DNA from: Armillaria gallica
Taxonomy: Eukaryota; Basidiomycota; Agaricomycetes; Agaricales; Physalacriaceae
Assembly: GCA_037576215.1 (NCBI GenBank)
Contig: JBANDB010000015.1
Coordinates: forward strand, 2,294,001-2,358,000
Direction: 5' to 3'
Length of the DNA: 64,000 nucleotides
This document shows, piece after piece, positions 46,019-56,271 of the stretch (the first letter of the stretch is position 1; each line of letters starts with the position of its first letter). The position numbers and the translations under genes are program-made. Under the pieces are notes generated by a model that was not told where the DNA came from, did no database searches, and saw nothing but the letters and a program-made list of their open reading frames with translations.

Positions 46019-46398
46019 TCTTCAGTTAGTTTTAGTTTGCTTTGTTAGAAATATACCATGTCTCCTCGTGCCTTGCCATTCAGTATCATTTTGCATGCAG
46101 CTCACTGTAAACTAGTACCGGCACTGCTTGAGAAATAATGATATGTAAGTCTCTCCGAAAATCGAGAAATGTTGAATACAAGGGTTTGGCGAAGCTGAAC
46201 ACTGCTGTTTTTGGTCTTTCTCATTAGTAGAATTTGACCATCCCTTCCCAAATGAATGTGAACGCATTGCTCTGATTATAACCATAGAATACAACTGTTG
46301 ACATGACGCTGAGGGACAACTTGATACTATACATTACATTGGAATACTTGGGCTACAGATCAGATACTATGATATGATTTCTGCGCTGGATAATCCGG
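46019..46398. other. Intergenic
   Basis: 380 bp between two convergent stop codons. Nothing recognised. Confidence 0.5.
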
Positions 46399-47400
46399 TC
46401 AGTACAAATCATAAGATACAATAACAAGACAGACCCGGAATGGACGGTATAGAGCAGGAAAGTTCGCGTCGTCGTTGTCGAGATCACTAGTATGCGAGGA
46501 AGATGTTGAGTCTGTAACTGACGAGCCATGGCTGGAGGATGGAGAAAGGAGGGGGGGGTCGGTTTCAGTAACTGACGTCTCATTGATCAGGGCGGACGTA
46601 ATGGCAGAAACAACCGTCAATGTCTTCCTACTGAGGAAATCAAACAAACTAGATCTTTCGGCTGATTGATGCAAGATCAATGGAGAACACAAATTATAAT
46701 GCCAGGTTGCTTACTATGACAGGAGGGTAGACGAGCAGGGGCAATCGGATCCATGAGCTTGTGCATCTCCCAGTAAAAGGCTTTCCAGGTGTCTGTAGTG
46801 GTATCAGGAGAGATAATGAGCTCGCTACGGGAACCACTTACTCGTCCACTTATCTATTGTATGCTGTATATAGACCCAGACGAATAACTCCAATTCAGTA
46901 TCCCGCGACTCGTCGCGCAGCTCAACGTCGCCTCGACCCCTTAAAGAGACTACTAGTTTATACCACTCCGGGGAGGTCGACGGTCCACGCATGGTTCGAG
47001 GGGGGGGAACTGGTGCACTGTCACCTTGGGAGAGTTGGACGCCACGATCTTCACACAGAATCCGTAAATCAAGCGCGAAGGAGGCCTTTGTTCTCGCAAG
47101 CTCAAGAAGGTGGGGCCATGAGGAACGATTGAATTTACTGGGATTAGGGACTTCGACAGAAAATTTGGGTATGAGATCGTTGAACAGTGTGGAAAGTGTG
47201 GCTGATAGAGTAAGAGAGTGTATAGTGTATACTTCTGTGGCGTCACAGGGTATCGTTTCATAGTCAGGAAAGAACGGTCCATACTTGCAATACAGGTGCC
47301 GGTCGAACGGAAGATAGCTCGAGTGGCCATGAATAAGGGAGATCGGTCGAGGCTTGAGGTAAATATTGACGTCCGCCATGCCAGTGTGAGATGGGAGCAT
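46399..47400 (-). CDS. Hypothetical protein, about 300 residues
   Basis: No family recognised. Start at the ATG 47400 (MLPSHTGMADVNIYLKPR) or 47379 (MADVNIYLKPRPISL). Exon 1 contains SLIHGHSSYLPFDRHLYCKY, GPFFPDYETIPCDATEVYTI, SPEWYKLVVSLRGRGDVELR and RDTELELFVWVYIQHTIDKW. A GTAAGT donor near 46845 leads to TWKAFYWEMHKLMDPIAP, and a second intron to TERSSLFDFLSRKTLTVVSA and an acidic Ser-rich tail (SSSHGSSVTDSTSSSHTSD). Stop TGA 46399-46401. No signal peptide. The exon-1 end is duplicated in inverted orientation at 48375-48536. It may be a lineage-restricted protein. Confidence 0.55.
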
Positions 47401-47605
47401 AAGGTTAGGGGGAGGGGAGAGATATCGCCTTCGGAGTTTCAAGTTCAAGCGGAGATTCAATATCGAGTATATAGTAGCGAGCCTCCCAACATTACATCTT
47501 CATTCCTTTCTCGCTTATACCTTCGCTTGTGCCCCTTGCCGCTCCTTCATCCTTTCCTCTTCCTTCCTTTCCTTTCTTAGCGTTCCTCTTCGCTTACGCC
47601 TAGCT

Positions 47606-48245
47606 ATGTCTACAACTGGATTAGATTTGGGAGTTGGGGTACGTTGTCTATTCATGATATGTGTGCACCCATTAATGAGGTGCAATTACCCAGTTTTATG
47701 ACGAACCTCAACATCAATCGCCGGAAGCATCGCCACCTCTACCGCAACAACCATCCTCTGCCCAATTGCCGGCGTTCTTGCACACGGCGCCGCAGATGCC
47801 CCAACCAATCTCAGCCTTTCAACCGGCAAATCAGACTCCTCAACAACCACCCCCTGCACCCTCACTGCTCAGTGTCTTTCAAGCCTTTGCTGCACGTCCG
47901 TCGAAGAAAACGCTCTCGCTTTGGATTCTATTTCTTTCGATCGGAGCCCTTGCTGTCTTTCCCGTTGCTATCATACACGACACCAAGCCTTTTGATAACC
48001 TTCGTATCGCCTTCTCTGCCGTTGGAGCGATCTCCGTCTTTTCTATCCTGGTCAACCTATTTCTGTTGGCACCACCAGGTGTAATTACGATGTTCACCGC
48101 AATCTTTGGAATACATGAATCACCAATCAAGACCGGTGTCTTGCACCTTATTGTGTACGTCATTGTGTCTGCGGTAACTGACCTTTCTCCAGCTTTGGCT
48201 GGGCCATTTTGTTATGGAAACTCTGGTGACTTGTTTGATTTGTAA
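47606..48245 (+). CDS. Small Pro/Gln-rich membrane protein
   Basis: About 200 residues in two exons. ATG 47606 gives MSTTGLDLGVG; the intron at about 47639-47695 leads to FYDEPQHQSPEASPPLPQQP and a long Pro/Gln-rich cytosolic segment. Three hydrophobic helices follow: LSLWILFLSIGALAVFPVAI, FSAVGAISVFSILVNLFLLA and GVLHLIVYVIVSAVT. An alternative 3' splice after CTCCAG near 48193 would replace the last residues by LWLGHFVMETLVTCLICNLV, extending the helix. No family recognised; it resembles small four-helix fungal membrane proteins. It is divergent from the hypothetical gene at 46399-47400, 205 bp apart. Confidence 0.6.
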
Positions 48246-48374
48246 TTTAGTGCATACATCATTGTCCATAAATTTACTGTTAGAATCCAAGGATTGAAGA
48301 TCACATTGTTTGACTTGTCAAAGGCAATTCCGCGCCAGGCCTCCCCACCTACAAGCAAGCGGTCAGAGCGCTTT

Positions 48375-48536
48375 TCTCCAGAGTGGTACAAAATAGTGTA
48401 CCCCACGCTACTTTGAGGTGATGTCTAGTGGCGCGACTCTGAGCCTCGGGATACTGAGTTGGAATTATCCGTCTGGGCGCATATGTTTCAAGTTGCAGAT
48501 GAGCGGTCCCATAGGTGGTTTTCAGCACTGAGCTAA
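48375..48536 (+). pseudogene. Inverted partial copy of the 46399-47400 gene
   Basis: Reads SPEWYKI, then RDSEPRDTELELSVWAHMF and RWFSALS*, matching SPEWYKL ... RDTELELFVWVYIQ of the - strand gene. It is in opposite orientation, with stops in between. It is a truncated, non-functional duplicate lying 1 kb from the source. Confidence 0.7.
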
Positions 48537-49148
48537 CCCCCTATCCTGACACCGCTACATGCATCTAAATGTGTATCGTCCATTCCGGGTACATCCTGTC
48601 ATTTCGTGTCTGTCATTGTACTGACCATCTTCATCCAGCGCAGGAACTTTGTCTTTGCTGATTCTGTTGATGTGTAGCGGATTCAATCTAATGTACAGCA
48701 CCAAGTCCCTCAGTATCGTGTCGTCAATTGCATTTCCGTGGTTATAGCGGCATGAGAGATATTCCCGAACAAAAATCCTGAGAAGCGCGCGCATTAAGTG
48801 GGCAAAGTTGATCTTCGCATGGCGTCTGCCTAAAGAAGATCGGTGATCTGAAATTTGATGGCGTACTTCCTCGAAGCATCTATATGTATATATTTCCCGT
48901 GTAGTGCATCAAGTTGGTGCTGTTAGTGCTGAGAGCGATTGAATGCTTCATGAAGGACTTTGGTTCCAACTTTGGTTGGAAGGCGGCCAGGGGGAGAAGA
49001 TATAGGCTCGTCTGCCAGCGGCGATGTTGCCAGGCGAGGGCTTAAAAATAATATCAACCCGATATGATTTTCTTATCTTTTACTACCCCCTTGGCTGTGA
49101 TGCAGATAATACGTGGCTACTTAGCAGCACCTTCTGAGGTTTTCCATC
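48537..49148. other. Intergenic with a dispersed-repeat fragment
   Basis: About 610 bp ahead of the P450 gene. Positions 48587-48647 match 31337-31397. No gene seen. Confidence 0.5.
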
Positions 49149-51170
49149 ATGCTTTATAATAAGTTCACTTTCTGGGCCGGAGTTGTAGTTTCCACCGTCG
49201 TCTTGGCTGTGTTGAGCGCACTTTTCTGGACCAATCCTGGGTTGCCACTTCATCCTGGACCGTCACCGAAATTATTATCCGGAAATATCACCAAATCCCG
49301 AGGATTGCGCCTTGGGCAGCATTCACTGAATGGTCCAGACAATATGGTATGATCCTAATATGTTACTATACAGGCCCCCATATCTTAGGACGGCTGCGCA
49401 GGGGGTGCAATAATTCGCTACAGATTGTTCCGGCGGCATTTCATCGTATTGAACAGCGTCGAGGCTGTTTTAACGTTTCTCGAACATCGATCCAATGTCT
49501 ACTCGGATCGACCAATGCAACGGATGTACGACAAGCTAGCAGAGCGTGGAATGTCTGTCTTTCATATATCGTCACAACATCCCAATCACAAGAATTATCG
49601 ACGACTGCTTCAATCTGGCCTCAACTCGAGCCTGAGAGCCGTCCAAGGTTATAGAGGCATTTTGGAGCGGGAGTTATGGATACTCCTCGATGGACTTGTT
49701 GATTCTCCGGACAACTTTTCTAAACATTTTCGACGGTGAATTCAGTTTCGGTGGGTCAGTCATTTGAATCTCAAGCCGCCACAGGAACGCTGGGGCCATA
49801 GTATTGGAAGTCGCATATGGATGGCCGGTTACCAGCGATGATGACTACTTTGTATCATTTATGGAGGAGGCGTTTTCCCTTCACAGACAGGTGGCTCAGC
49901 CTGGACGGCGGTTAGTCGAAGAAATCCCCTTCCGTACGCAAGACACCTCTATCTCATCTTTTCATATTCATTTTACTTATCAACAGTGCGATTTATTCCT
50001 TCTTGGATGCCAGGGGCGCATTTCAAGAGGTTTGCGTTATCGGTTCGCGATCGTATGAAGGCAATTGAACAAGCGCCACTTAAATGGACCAAAGAGCGCG
50101 TGGTAAGGGTTTTCAGGAAGCTGGATAATAGAGTTTGGTTTACATAACGAACTTTGTAGGCGAGCGGCACTGCCGGGGAATCGTTCACCTCCCAACTCCT
50201 TCAGCCGCAAGATGGACACTATGTTGACAAGGAAGAGGAGCGAATAATCAGCTGGTGCTCGTCAGCTTTGTATACGGGAGGCGCGGATACCGTACGCTTT
50301 CTAGGTATCATGGTATGTTCATGCTTAAGGTTTTCATTTTCACAGACGGTTTCAATCATGCTTTCTTTCATCGCTCTAATGATGCAATATCCCGACGTAC
50401 AAAAGGCCGCTCAAAACGAGATCGACACTGTACTGGGTAACCAGCGCCTTCCTAATCTCGGAGACCAATCTTCCCTCCCTTATATCTCTGCCCTCCTCAA
50501 GGAGATACTAAGATATTCCCCTGCGGCCCGACTTGGTAAGCTTCTATATATATCTGTCGGTCACCTTCGTCTCATCATGGCACTGGCAGGTGTTCCTCAT
50601 CGTGTTATTGAAGAAGACACCTATGGCGGGTATAGGATTCCCAAAGGTAGCACAGTGATAGCTAATATCTGGTAAGCTACATGCTGTCCTCGGACATCCC
50701 CTTGACTGATCCGATGAGTTAACAGGGCAATATGTCGAGATCCTTCAGTGTATCCTGATCCGGATACCTTCGACCCAAATCGTTTCCTCTCGAGGCATGA
50801 AACGGATCCTCGTAAACTTGTATTCGGTTTCGGCAGACGTGTATGTCCTGGTGAGCACGGTTTCCCTTCTGACATATAAAATATCATGAGCTTATACGAG
50901 GTTTTGTTGAAGGTGCTGGATTTGCCAAAGTACAACTGTTCCTTAACATTACCAATATTCTGGCTTGCTTCGATATCCTCAAACCTCTGGACGCTACAAC
51001 CAGTGAAGAATATTTACCGGAAATTACTTATACGGTTGGCGCAACAAGGTATGCACTGTACGTCGTCCGATCTTCGTCTTCGCTGTTGACAAGATCTCAG
51101 CCATCCTTCCCCATTCAAATGCCAAATAGTTCCGCGAGCCAAGGCCAGTGTTCATCTACGCGATATTTGA
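49149..51170 (+). CDS. Cytochrome P450 monooxygenase, one apparent frameshift
   Basis: Haem-thiolate monooxygenase of about 500 residues, ER-anchored. ATG 49149 gives the anchor [20 protein letters not shown] and the proline hinge [15 protein letters not shown]. At about 49281-49286 the frame must shift by one base to continue as [20 protein letters not shown], so a single base seems lost. Then [44 protein letters not shown] (I-helix GGxDT), [15 protein letters not shown] (ExxR), [34 protein letters not shown] and [10 protein letters not shown] (haem-binding Cys). C-terminus [19 protein letters not shown] 51168-51170. All later exons join cleanly over 45-60 nt introns. It belongs with the O-methylsterigmatocystin-oxidoreductase-like P450s of mushrooms; the substrate is unknown. 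The shift could be a real mutation or a sequencing error. Confidence 0.82.
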
Positions 51171-51965
51171 TGCGCCGAAGTGCTTCACAGTAATATGTTA
51201 TGCCTGCCAGTAATTCAATCAACTCAAGATTTTACCGTTCCTGTACTGAAACCTATGAGGGATGGCTCATACTCTACTTAAAAAATGACAAGTTGGGCAT
51301 CTTCTGTTTCTGTCTACCTCAGGAATTGCTTTGACTATTGGGCCTGCCGACTATCTAATTGATAAGTGATGAGCACTAAGGTGGAGTAAAATCCTGACAG
51401 TGAATCTGAACCTCAGCGGACGGGGGTCTTCGGGCCGGAGAGTATTTTCGCACGTGACCTTTACGCGTGGTTTAAGTATCCACGCTTGCTTCATCCAAAC
51501 TTCACCGCTCCATCTCATTTCTAGATTCCTGCCAATTCTTCTCGAATTTCACCTGGAGCTGCGCATCCCTCCGATGTCAGAGCTTTCAGCTCTATAAATT
51601 AACATATTGAGGAGCTGGTAACAATTTCCGACTCTCGCTTCCGGGCCGTGGCTTATAACAGAACATTGCCGTATGGCAGTATCTCATGACTCAATCAATA
51701 CTCGTCCGTCGTATCTACCCCATCTACCTCACTTTTTGCATTTAATTTCAGATGTTTAGTGTCGGGTGCCATCAAGTTACAAGTAATGCAGGGAGTGTAA
51801 ACATTATCAAGTCTCCACCACACTAAACAACGGGCCTGGAGTCGACGGATCCAAGGACTAGATCATCACAAACCTGAGAAACCTGGAATTCTCAGCTTCT
51901 CTTTCACGAGGGCTTCAGATACTTATTACGCCATTCTCACAACACAAGTGTTCTTATTTCCCACC
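51171..51965. other. Intergenic
   Basis: About 800 bp between the P450 and the 2OG oxygenase, both on +. The ORF at 51400-51597 has no features. Nothing else seen. Confidence 0.5.
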
Positions 51966-53513
51966 ATGACAATCAAGCATTATTCCCCACCACAGACTAC
52001 CAAGGAGCCGTGTACGTGCATATCATACCAATCGAATCTTACTTATCTCTCGTAGTGGACTATGCCGACCTCCCGATCATTGATCTATCCAAGTCGCCGC
52101 GTCCAGATGAAGTACGCGAGGCCATGGAAACCCATGGATTCTTTTACGTCGTTGGGCACGGACTATCGCCCATTGATGTATGTTCATTATTCCAGACTAA
52201 TTGTGTTGCTTATTGAAACGTGTACTCATCAGAATCAACAAATCTTTGATATTGCCGACCTTACATTTGCCAGTGTCAGCGACGACGAAAAACGGCAGTA
52301 CGAAGCGAAGATACAGCAGACAGGATCCTACCAAGGATACAAACTTCGGAAGTTTTGGGTAGGTGAATCAGTACTTACATCTTGTTTTTCAATTGGAACC
52401 CTGGAAGCACATCGATAACGGGGTACGAGATGAAGTTGAGATCTACAGCAGTGGGTTTCCATGCCTACTATACAATTCTTTCCGCTTACTCTAGGTCTGC
52501 CAGTAAATCGAGATACCACAAGACGACAGCATCCCGAAGCCATACGTCCTCATCTCGCCGAAATCGAAGCATTTGCACGACACAATCATCTGAACGTTCT
52601 TCATCCCATTTTACGGTTCTGCATTTTTCTCTCCCTTCATTTGGTGTCTTACTTACTTGTCAACTAAGGCTTCTTGCACTAGGTCTCGGCCTTCCGGAAG
52701 ATGCGCTTGTAGATTTACACGGGTACTCCTCTGTTGGGGAGAGTTACGGTGAGATGTTTGTCCCACGTTCATCCCGTTTGCCGACGATCTTTTCATTTGC
52801 CAGTGCGGTTCATGAAATAGTTGAATAACTTCCCTCCTACGCCCCTTCCCTCATACACTGATTTGTTTTAGTTATCCTCACTCTGCCGAGGACGAGGAAA
52901 AGACCAATGGTGTCTGGACCAAGGGGCATACTGGTTCGCCCAGTGCCGAACTTCCAATGGCTGCGACTGATTTTTTTTTAGATATCGGTTCGATCACCAT
53001 TCTGTACAGCCAGCCCGTGGCGGCATTACAGATGCTCACATCCTCAGGGGAATGGAAATGGGTTAGACACTTGGAGAACGCGTTGGCATGTCTACCCTTG
53101 AAGTTGAAGGCAATTTTCCATCGCTGATGAAAAACAGGTGATAAATGCTGGAGACGCCCTCGAGTTCTTGTCGGGAGGGGCATATCGTGCTACAATTCAT
53201 CGGTATATTTTCATTCTTACCGAGAGAATCTTTGTCTAACTCGTCGTGCAGTGTCTTTCAACCTCCCAAAGACCAACGAGGATACACCCGTCTTGGAGTA
53301 TTCTATTTTTGCATGCCGGATGACAATGTGAAGCTCCTCCCGTTAATTGCTCCGAAAGTCCGCCGATTCGTGGATGCGGATGCGCCCACGGTGGAAGAAT
53401 GGCGCAAGGGAAGGACAGCAGCATACGGGAATAGCCAACTCAAGAAGGCAGAAGGAGAGGAGAGGATCGAGGAAGAAGTTATCAAGGGTGTCGTGGTCAA
53501 GCATTATAACTAA
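51966..53513 (+). CDS. 2-oxoglutarate/Fe(II)-dependent oxygenase (isopenicillin-N-synthase-like)
   Basis: Cytosolic oxygenase of about 345 residues. ATG 51966 gives MTIKHYSPPQTTKEPL joined to DYADLPIIDLSKSPRPDEVR, with ETHGFFYVVGHGLS (DIOX_N domain). After several introns: GSYQGYKLRKFW, HPEAIRPHLAEIEAFARHNH, LLALGLGLPEDALVDLHGYS, RFMKYYPHSAEDEEKTNGVW, then TKGHTD + IGSITILYSQPVAALQ, whose HTD supplies two iron ligands. The intron between TKGHT and DIGS (about 52931-52980) has a run of T before its AG. ENAL to VINAGDALEFLSGGAYRATI uses a GCATGT donor (GC-AG intron), and ATIHRV carries the third ligand His. VFQPPKDQRGYTRLGVFYFC contains the expected 2OG-binding Arg. C-terminus EEVIKGVVVKHYN. 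All exons are open. Such enzymes act in secondary metabolism or catabolism. Confidence 0.88.
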
Positions 53514-54082
53514 TTTTGAATTCAAGGTTGTATAAAATATAGAAATGTGATTTCAACTCTTTCAACAGTTCGAATCTTCGTGGGGAGAACCGGTAACTAG
53601 GCGCAGTTTTCTTTGAGCAGTGATTCAAGCTTAGAGGTAGATTGTCACCTGTACGTCGATAGTCCCACTGGCCATTTTCCTGACGGGTGCAGGATTTGTG
53701 CAGGATATACATTTGTATTCGAACTATACTACCCCGGTTGTTGGTTACCAACATCTCATAGTATTAGCTGTAATGCTTCACCACAACACTACTAATAGTC
53801 TCTTCCTCGATCCTAGGTATTCTACTACTCAGCGTTCTTCAACACAGTCCGCCCACACGATGCCGTTCTTTATTTACGCCACTTGGCCCTCCTTCATGGT
53901 AGGCGCGTTTGCAATTAATTCATCTTCGGTGCTTAGTTTGCTTGACCCACCGAACCCAACGGTAACCCAAGCCTCGTATGAACCCACCACCAGCTTCCTC
54001 GAACGACATCAGTTCTGTGTAGGAGCCGAGTGTCATCCAGAGCTGGCTCGTTCCATGACTACAACTGGAATTACTGGACTTT
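53514..54082. other. Intergenic
   Basis: About 570 bp downstream of the oxygenase. The overlapping small ORFs at 53613-54123 have no features. Nothing else recognised. Confidence 0.5.
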
Positions 54083-54087
54083 ACCAG

Positions 54088-54170
54088 GTGTACACCAGTG
54101 TACACCGATGTAAACCAGTTTAAACGGATGTACACCCATGTGGAGCCGTGTACAGCCGTGTACACCGTCG
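54088..54170. repeat. Minisatellite array 1, 10-bp unit
   Basis: About eight degenerate tandem copies in exact 10-bp register, consensus TACACCRGTG (for example TACACCAGTG then TACACCGATG then TAAACCAGTT). Many units contain the palindrome TGTACA. The same unit forms the arrays at 58468-58496 and 58608-58697. Confidence 0.8.
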
Positions 54171-54354
54171 TCGTACAGTATGTACGACACGCCGCCTCGC
54201 ACGGATCCGACGGAGAAAATACTATGCGTACAACCAGTGGAAGATTTCCGTACAAATTTGATGTGCGTTCTTTTTGGCCCGTAAAATCAGAAACGGGCGA
54301 CTCTAGCAGAAGTGAAACGACAAAAACATTGAGGTTGAAGTCCAGTTCTGTATG

Positions 54355-54420
54355 ATCTCTTAGGGGATCGAACCCAGGATGTCCGGTGTACGCTAACCGT
54401 CGCAACTGACAGAGATGTTG
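54355..54420 (-). ncRNA. tRNA-like sequence with B box (probable pseudo-tRNA or SINE part)
   Basis: On the - strand GGTTCGATCCC is a perfect internal B box. ATCTCT upstream can pair with AGAGAT downstream, like an acceptor stem, but only about 64 nt lie between the ends. The T-stem is imperfect and no normal anticodon arm could be placed. More likely a degraded tRNA or tRNA-derived element than a working tRNA. Confidence 0.35.
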
Positions 54421-54612
54421 GTCTCACAACCCAAGTTCATTTCAATCATGTTACTCGGCGCGTTGGCCGATCGCGACGAATATTTTCGAGTTGCAGTGGC
54501 CGATACTTACACCGAGATAAGAATGACACTGGCGCACCATTTAGCGTAATGTTTGAAATCAGAAACTTGAAGGTAGCAAAGGACAATGAAAACTTTACAA
54601 AGTGACGGGGGT

Positions 54613-54722
54613 CTACAAAAAACTAAAGCATTGCAGTGGTTCTCACCAATGTCTCGCTGGGAGTCGAACCCAGTGGATTTGGGTACTATTATTTCCAACT
54701 AGCAACCAACTAATCCAGGGTG
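54613..54722 (-). ncRNA. tRNA-derived, Pol III-type element (SINE-like)
   Basis: The - strand carries an A box TGGATTAGTTGG (near-perfect), a B box GGTTCGACTCC about 48 nt later, and a TTTTTT terminator about 45 nt further (54614-54620 region). The flanks of the tRNA-like part do not pair as an acceptor stem (GCCACCC against GCGAGAC), so it is not a normal tRNA gene. It could be a SINE head or a small Pol III RNA. Confidence 0.45.
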
Positions 54723-55515
54723 GCGTTGAATATGATGTACTATGTGTATTTTACTAGCCAAGTTTCGCAGGCGTATTGGATTGAATTAGGACCTACTGGG
54801 TTAGTCTGGGTGAAAACTTGCGTTAGATTCATGGATTGTCTGGGTAGCGGATCGAGAGCTTACAGTGTGTTTTCAATGCGGACGCATCAGCGTCGTCACG
54901 GTCCAAGCGCCAGATCAACTTCGGCACGCCGCACCATTCGGGGCGCTGGACTCAAGTAATCATACAAACGGTGCTTAGAGGAGAATGACAAGGCATCTAG
55001 CATCTCGAGAGAGCGATGGACCTGACAATGACAGAGCATCATCATCGCCTAGTCAAAGTGATTGAATCGGTAGTCCTTGGCTCAAGAACATGCGGTGTAC
55101 CGTTTCTCGCATCACAGCAGAGGTCGCATTCGTTCTCTCTCCATCCAACCTGGATATCACCACACGCAAGATTCTTTCGAAGCTTGGTTGCAAGCTTGGC
55201 CCTTGAAATGAATTTTACGCCGCCTTTTCATTACCACCCGCTTCACCGGCCTCATGCCGGGCTTTTTCTTACTCTGAATGCTTCGCCTTCACCTGGGTAT
55301 CGTAGCAGAGACGCACGAAGATGTAAAAAGAAGGCTACATTTTCCAGATTGACTCTCCGCCCTAGTCTATCCACTTCTATTCACTCACCGTTCCTATTTA
55401 CTTGTTCACTAAAATACTGCTCTGATTCGCAAAACTTTCTCTAGTCCCTTGAAGACCGATGGCCGTTCTGTTCGAATAAAATATGAGCGTATAATTAACT
55501 TGAAAGACAGTGTGA
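54723..55515. other. Intergenic
   Basis: About 790 bp. The ORF at 55016-55444 is His/Ser/Pro-rich by composition only and is not supported. Nothing else seen. Confidence 0.45.
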
Positions 55516-56190
55516 CTAACAAAATGATTCTCCACGGGGAAGGACTGGGGAGATAACCGGGGAGCCCGTAATAACCTGCCTGCGTGCAACAGGAGCTACA
55601 GGAGCTACAGGAGCAATCGGTGCGGTCGGGGCAATTGGTGCAATAGGTGCAATAGGTGCAATGGGGGCAATCGGTGCGGTCGGAGCAACAGGCGCAATAG
55701 GCGCGAGAGGCGCAACTGGTGCAACTGGTGCAATAGGTGCGGGGGGTGCAACAGGTGCGATAGGTGCGAGAGGTGCAACAGGCGCAATAGGTGCGGGGGG
55801 TGCAACAGGTGCAATAGGTGCGATAGGTGCAACAGGAGCAATCGGTGCGGTCGGGGCAATTGGTGCGATGGGTGCGAGAGGTGCAACAGGTGCAATAGGC
55901 GCGGTCGGAGCAATAGGCGCAATAGGCGCGAAAGGTGCAATAGGTGCAACAGGAGCGGAGGCTGCCCGCCTACCCTCGCGGGGAAGGATGGGAAGGGTCG
56001 GGGAGATCGTAATAACCTGTCTGCCCATGATAACAGCGCCATTGTCGCGGGGGAGTATGGGAATAGTCGGGGAGATCGTAATAACCTGCCTGCCCGCGAT
56101 ATCATCACGGGGAAGGACAACAGGGATAACAGCTCCGCTTGCAAGGAGAGGTACAGCGAGAAGAGCAGCGAAAGAGATCTGAGCGAACAT
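55516..56190 (-). CDS. Secreted repeat pro-protein with Ala-Pro array and LPR-bounded repeats
   Basis: Intronless 224-residue protein. ATG 56190 opens signal peptide MFAQISFAALLAVPLLASGA. A motif then repeats: VIPVVLPRDD, RQVITISPTIPILPRDN, RQVITISPTLPILPREGRR and, at the very C-terminus, RQVITGSPVISPVLPRG. Between the third and last copies lies an about 120-residue array of Pro-Ile-Ala / Pro-Val-Ala tripeptides, coded by 9-bp units. Repeats end in Pro-Arg or Arg-Arg, which are possible kexin cleavage sites. The layout (signal peptide, repeats, basic sites) is that of fungal kexin-processed repeat proteins such as hydrophobin-like repellents or secreted peptide precursors. No domain is recognised. 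A - strand TATAAAAG at 56264-56271, about 75 bp upstream, supports this strand. The + strand mirror ORF is rejected. Confidence 0.75.
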   Translation of the reverse strand: MFAQISFAALLAVPLLASGAVIPVVLPRDDIAGRQVITISPTIPILPRDNGAVIMGRQVITISPTLPILPREGRRAASAPVAPIAPFAPIAPIAPTAPIAPVAPLAPIAPIAPTAPIAPVAPIAPIAPVAPPAPIAPVAPLAPIAPVAPPAPIAPVAPVAPLAPIAPVAPTAPIAPIAPIAPIAPIAPTAPIAPVAPVAPVARRQVITGSPVISPVLPRGESFC

Positions 56191-56263
56191 AGTGAAGTAA
56201 GTGAGATGAACAAGCTCTATAGTTGTGAGGGCTTGAGAATAATACCTGCTGGTTTAATCCCTC

Positions 56264-56271
56264 TTTTATAG
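56264..56271 (-). promoter_or_regulatory. TATA box of the repeat pro-protein gene
   Basis: TATAAAAG on the - strand about 75 bp upstream of the ATG at 56190. Confidence 0.6.

Noticed and set aside
52922..52990. Apparent insertion between the HT and D of the oxygenase iron motif
   Set aside because: It is a GT-AG intron with a T-run before AG; splicing restores GHTDIGS.
49149..53513. Complete secondary-metabolite cluster around the P450 and 2OG oxygenase
   Set aside because: No terpene synthase, polyketide synthase, NRPS or prenyltransferase is seen nearby; only two tailoring-type genes are present.
54700..54960. Possible genuine tRNA genes near 54.4-54.7 kb
   Set aside because: Good B boxes but incomplete cloverleaf folds and wrong spacing; kept only as tRNA-like elements.
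55016..55444. 142-residue His/Ser/Pro-rich ORF
   Set aside because: Chance open frame in low-complexity sequence; no domain or signal peptide.
55661..56182. + strand 173-residue Gly-Ala-Ile/Val collagen-like ORF
   Set aside because: It is the antisense mirror of the Ala-Pro repeat array. The - strand frame has a signal peptide, structured ends and a TATA box; the + frame has none of these.
55605..56213. - strand Leu/His/Pro-rich ORF overlapping the repeat pro-protein
   Set aside because: Shifted-frame shadow of the 9-bp repeats with no domain and no plausible start context.
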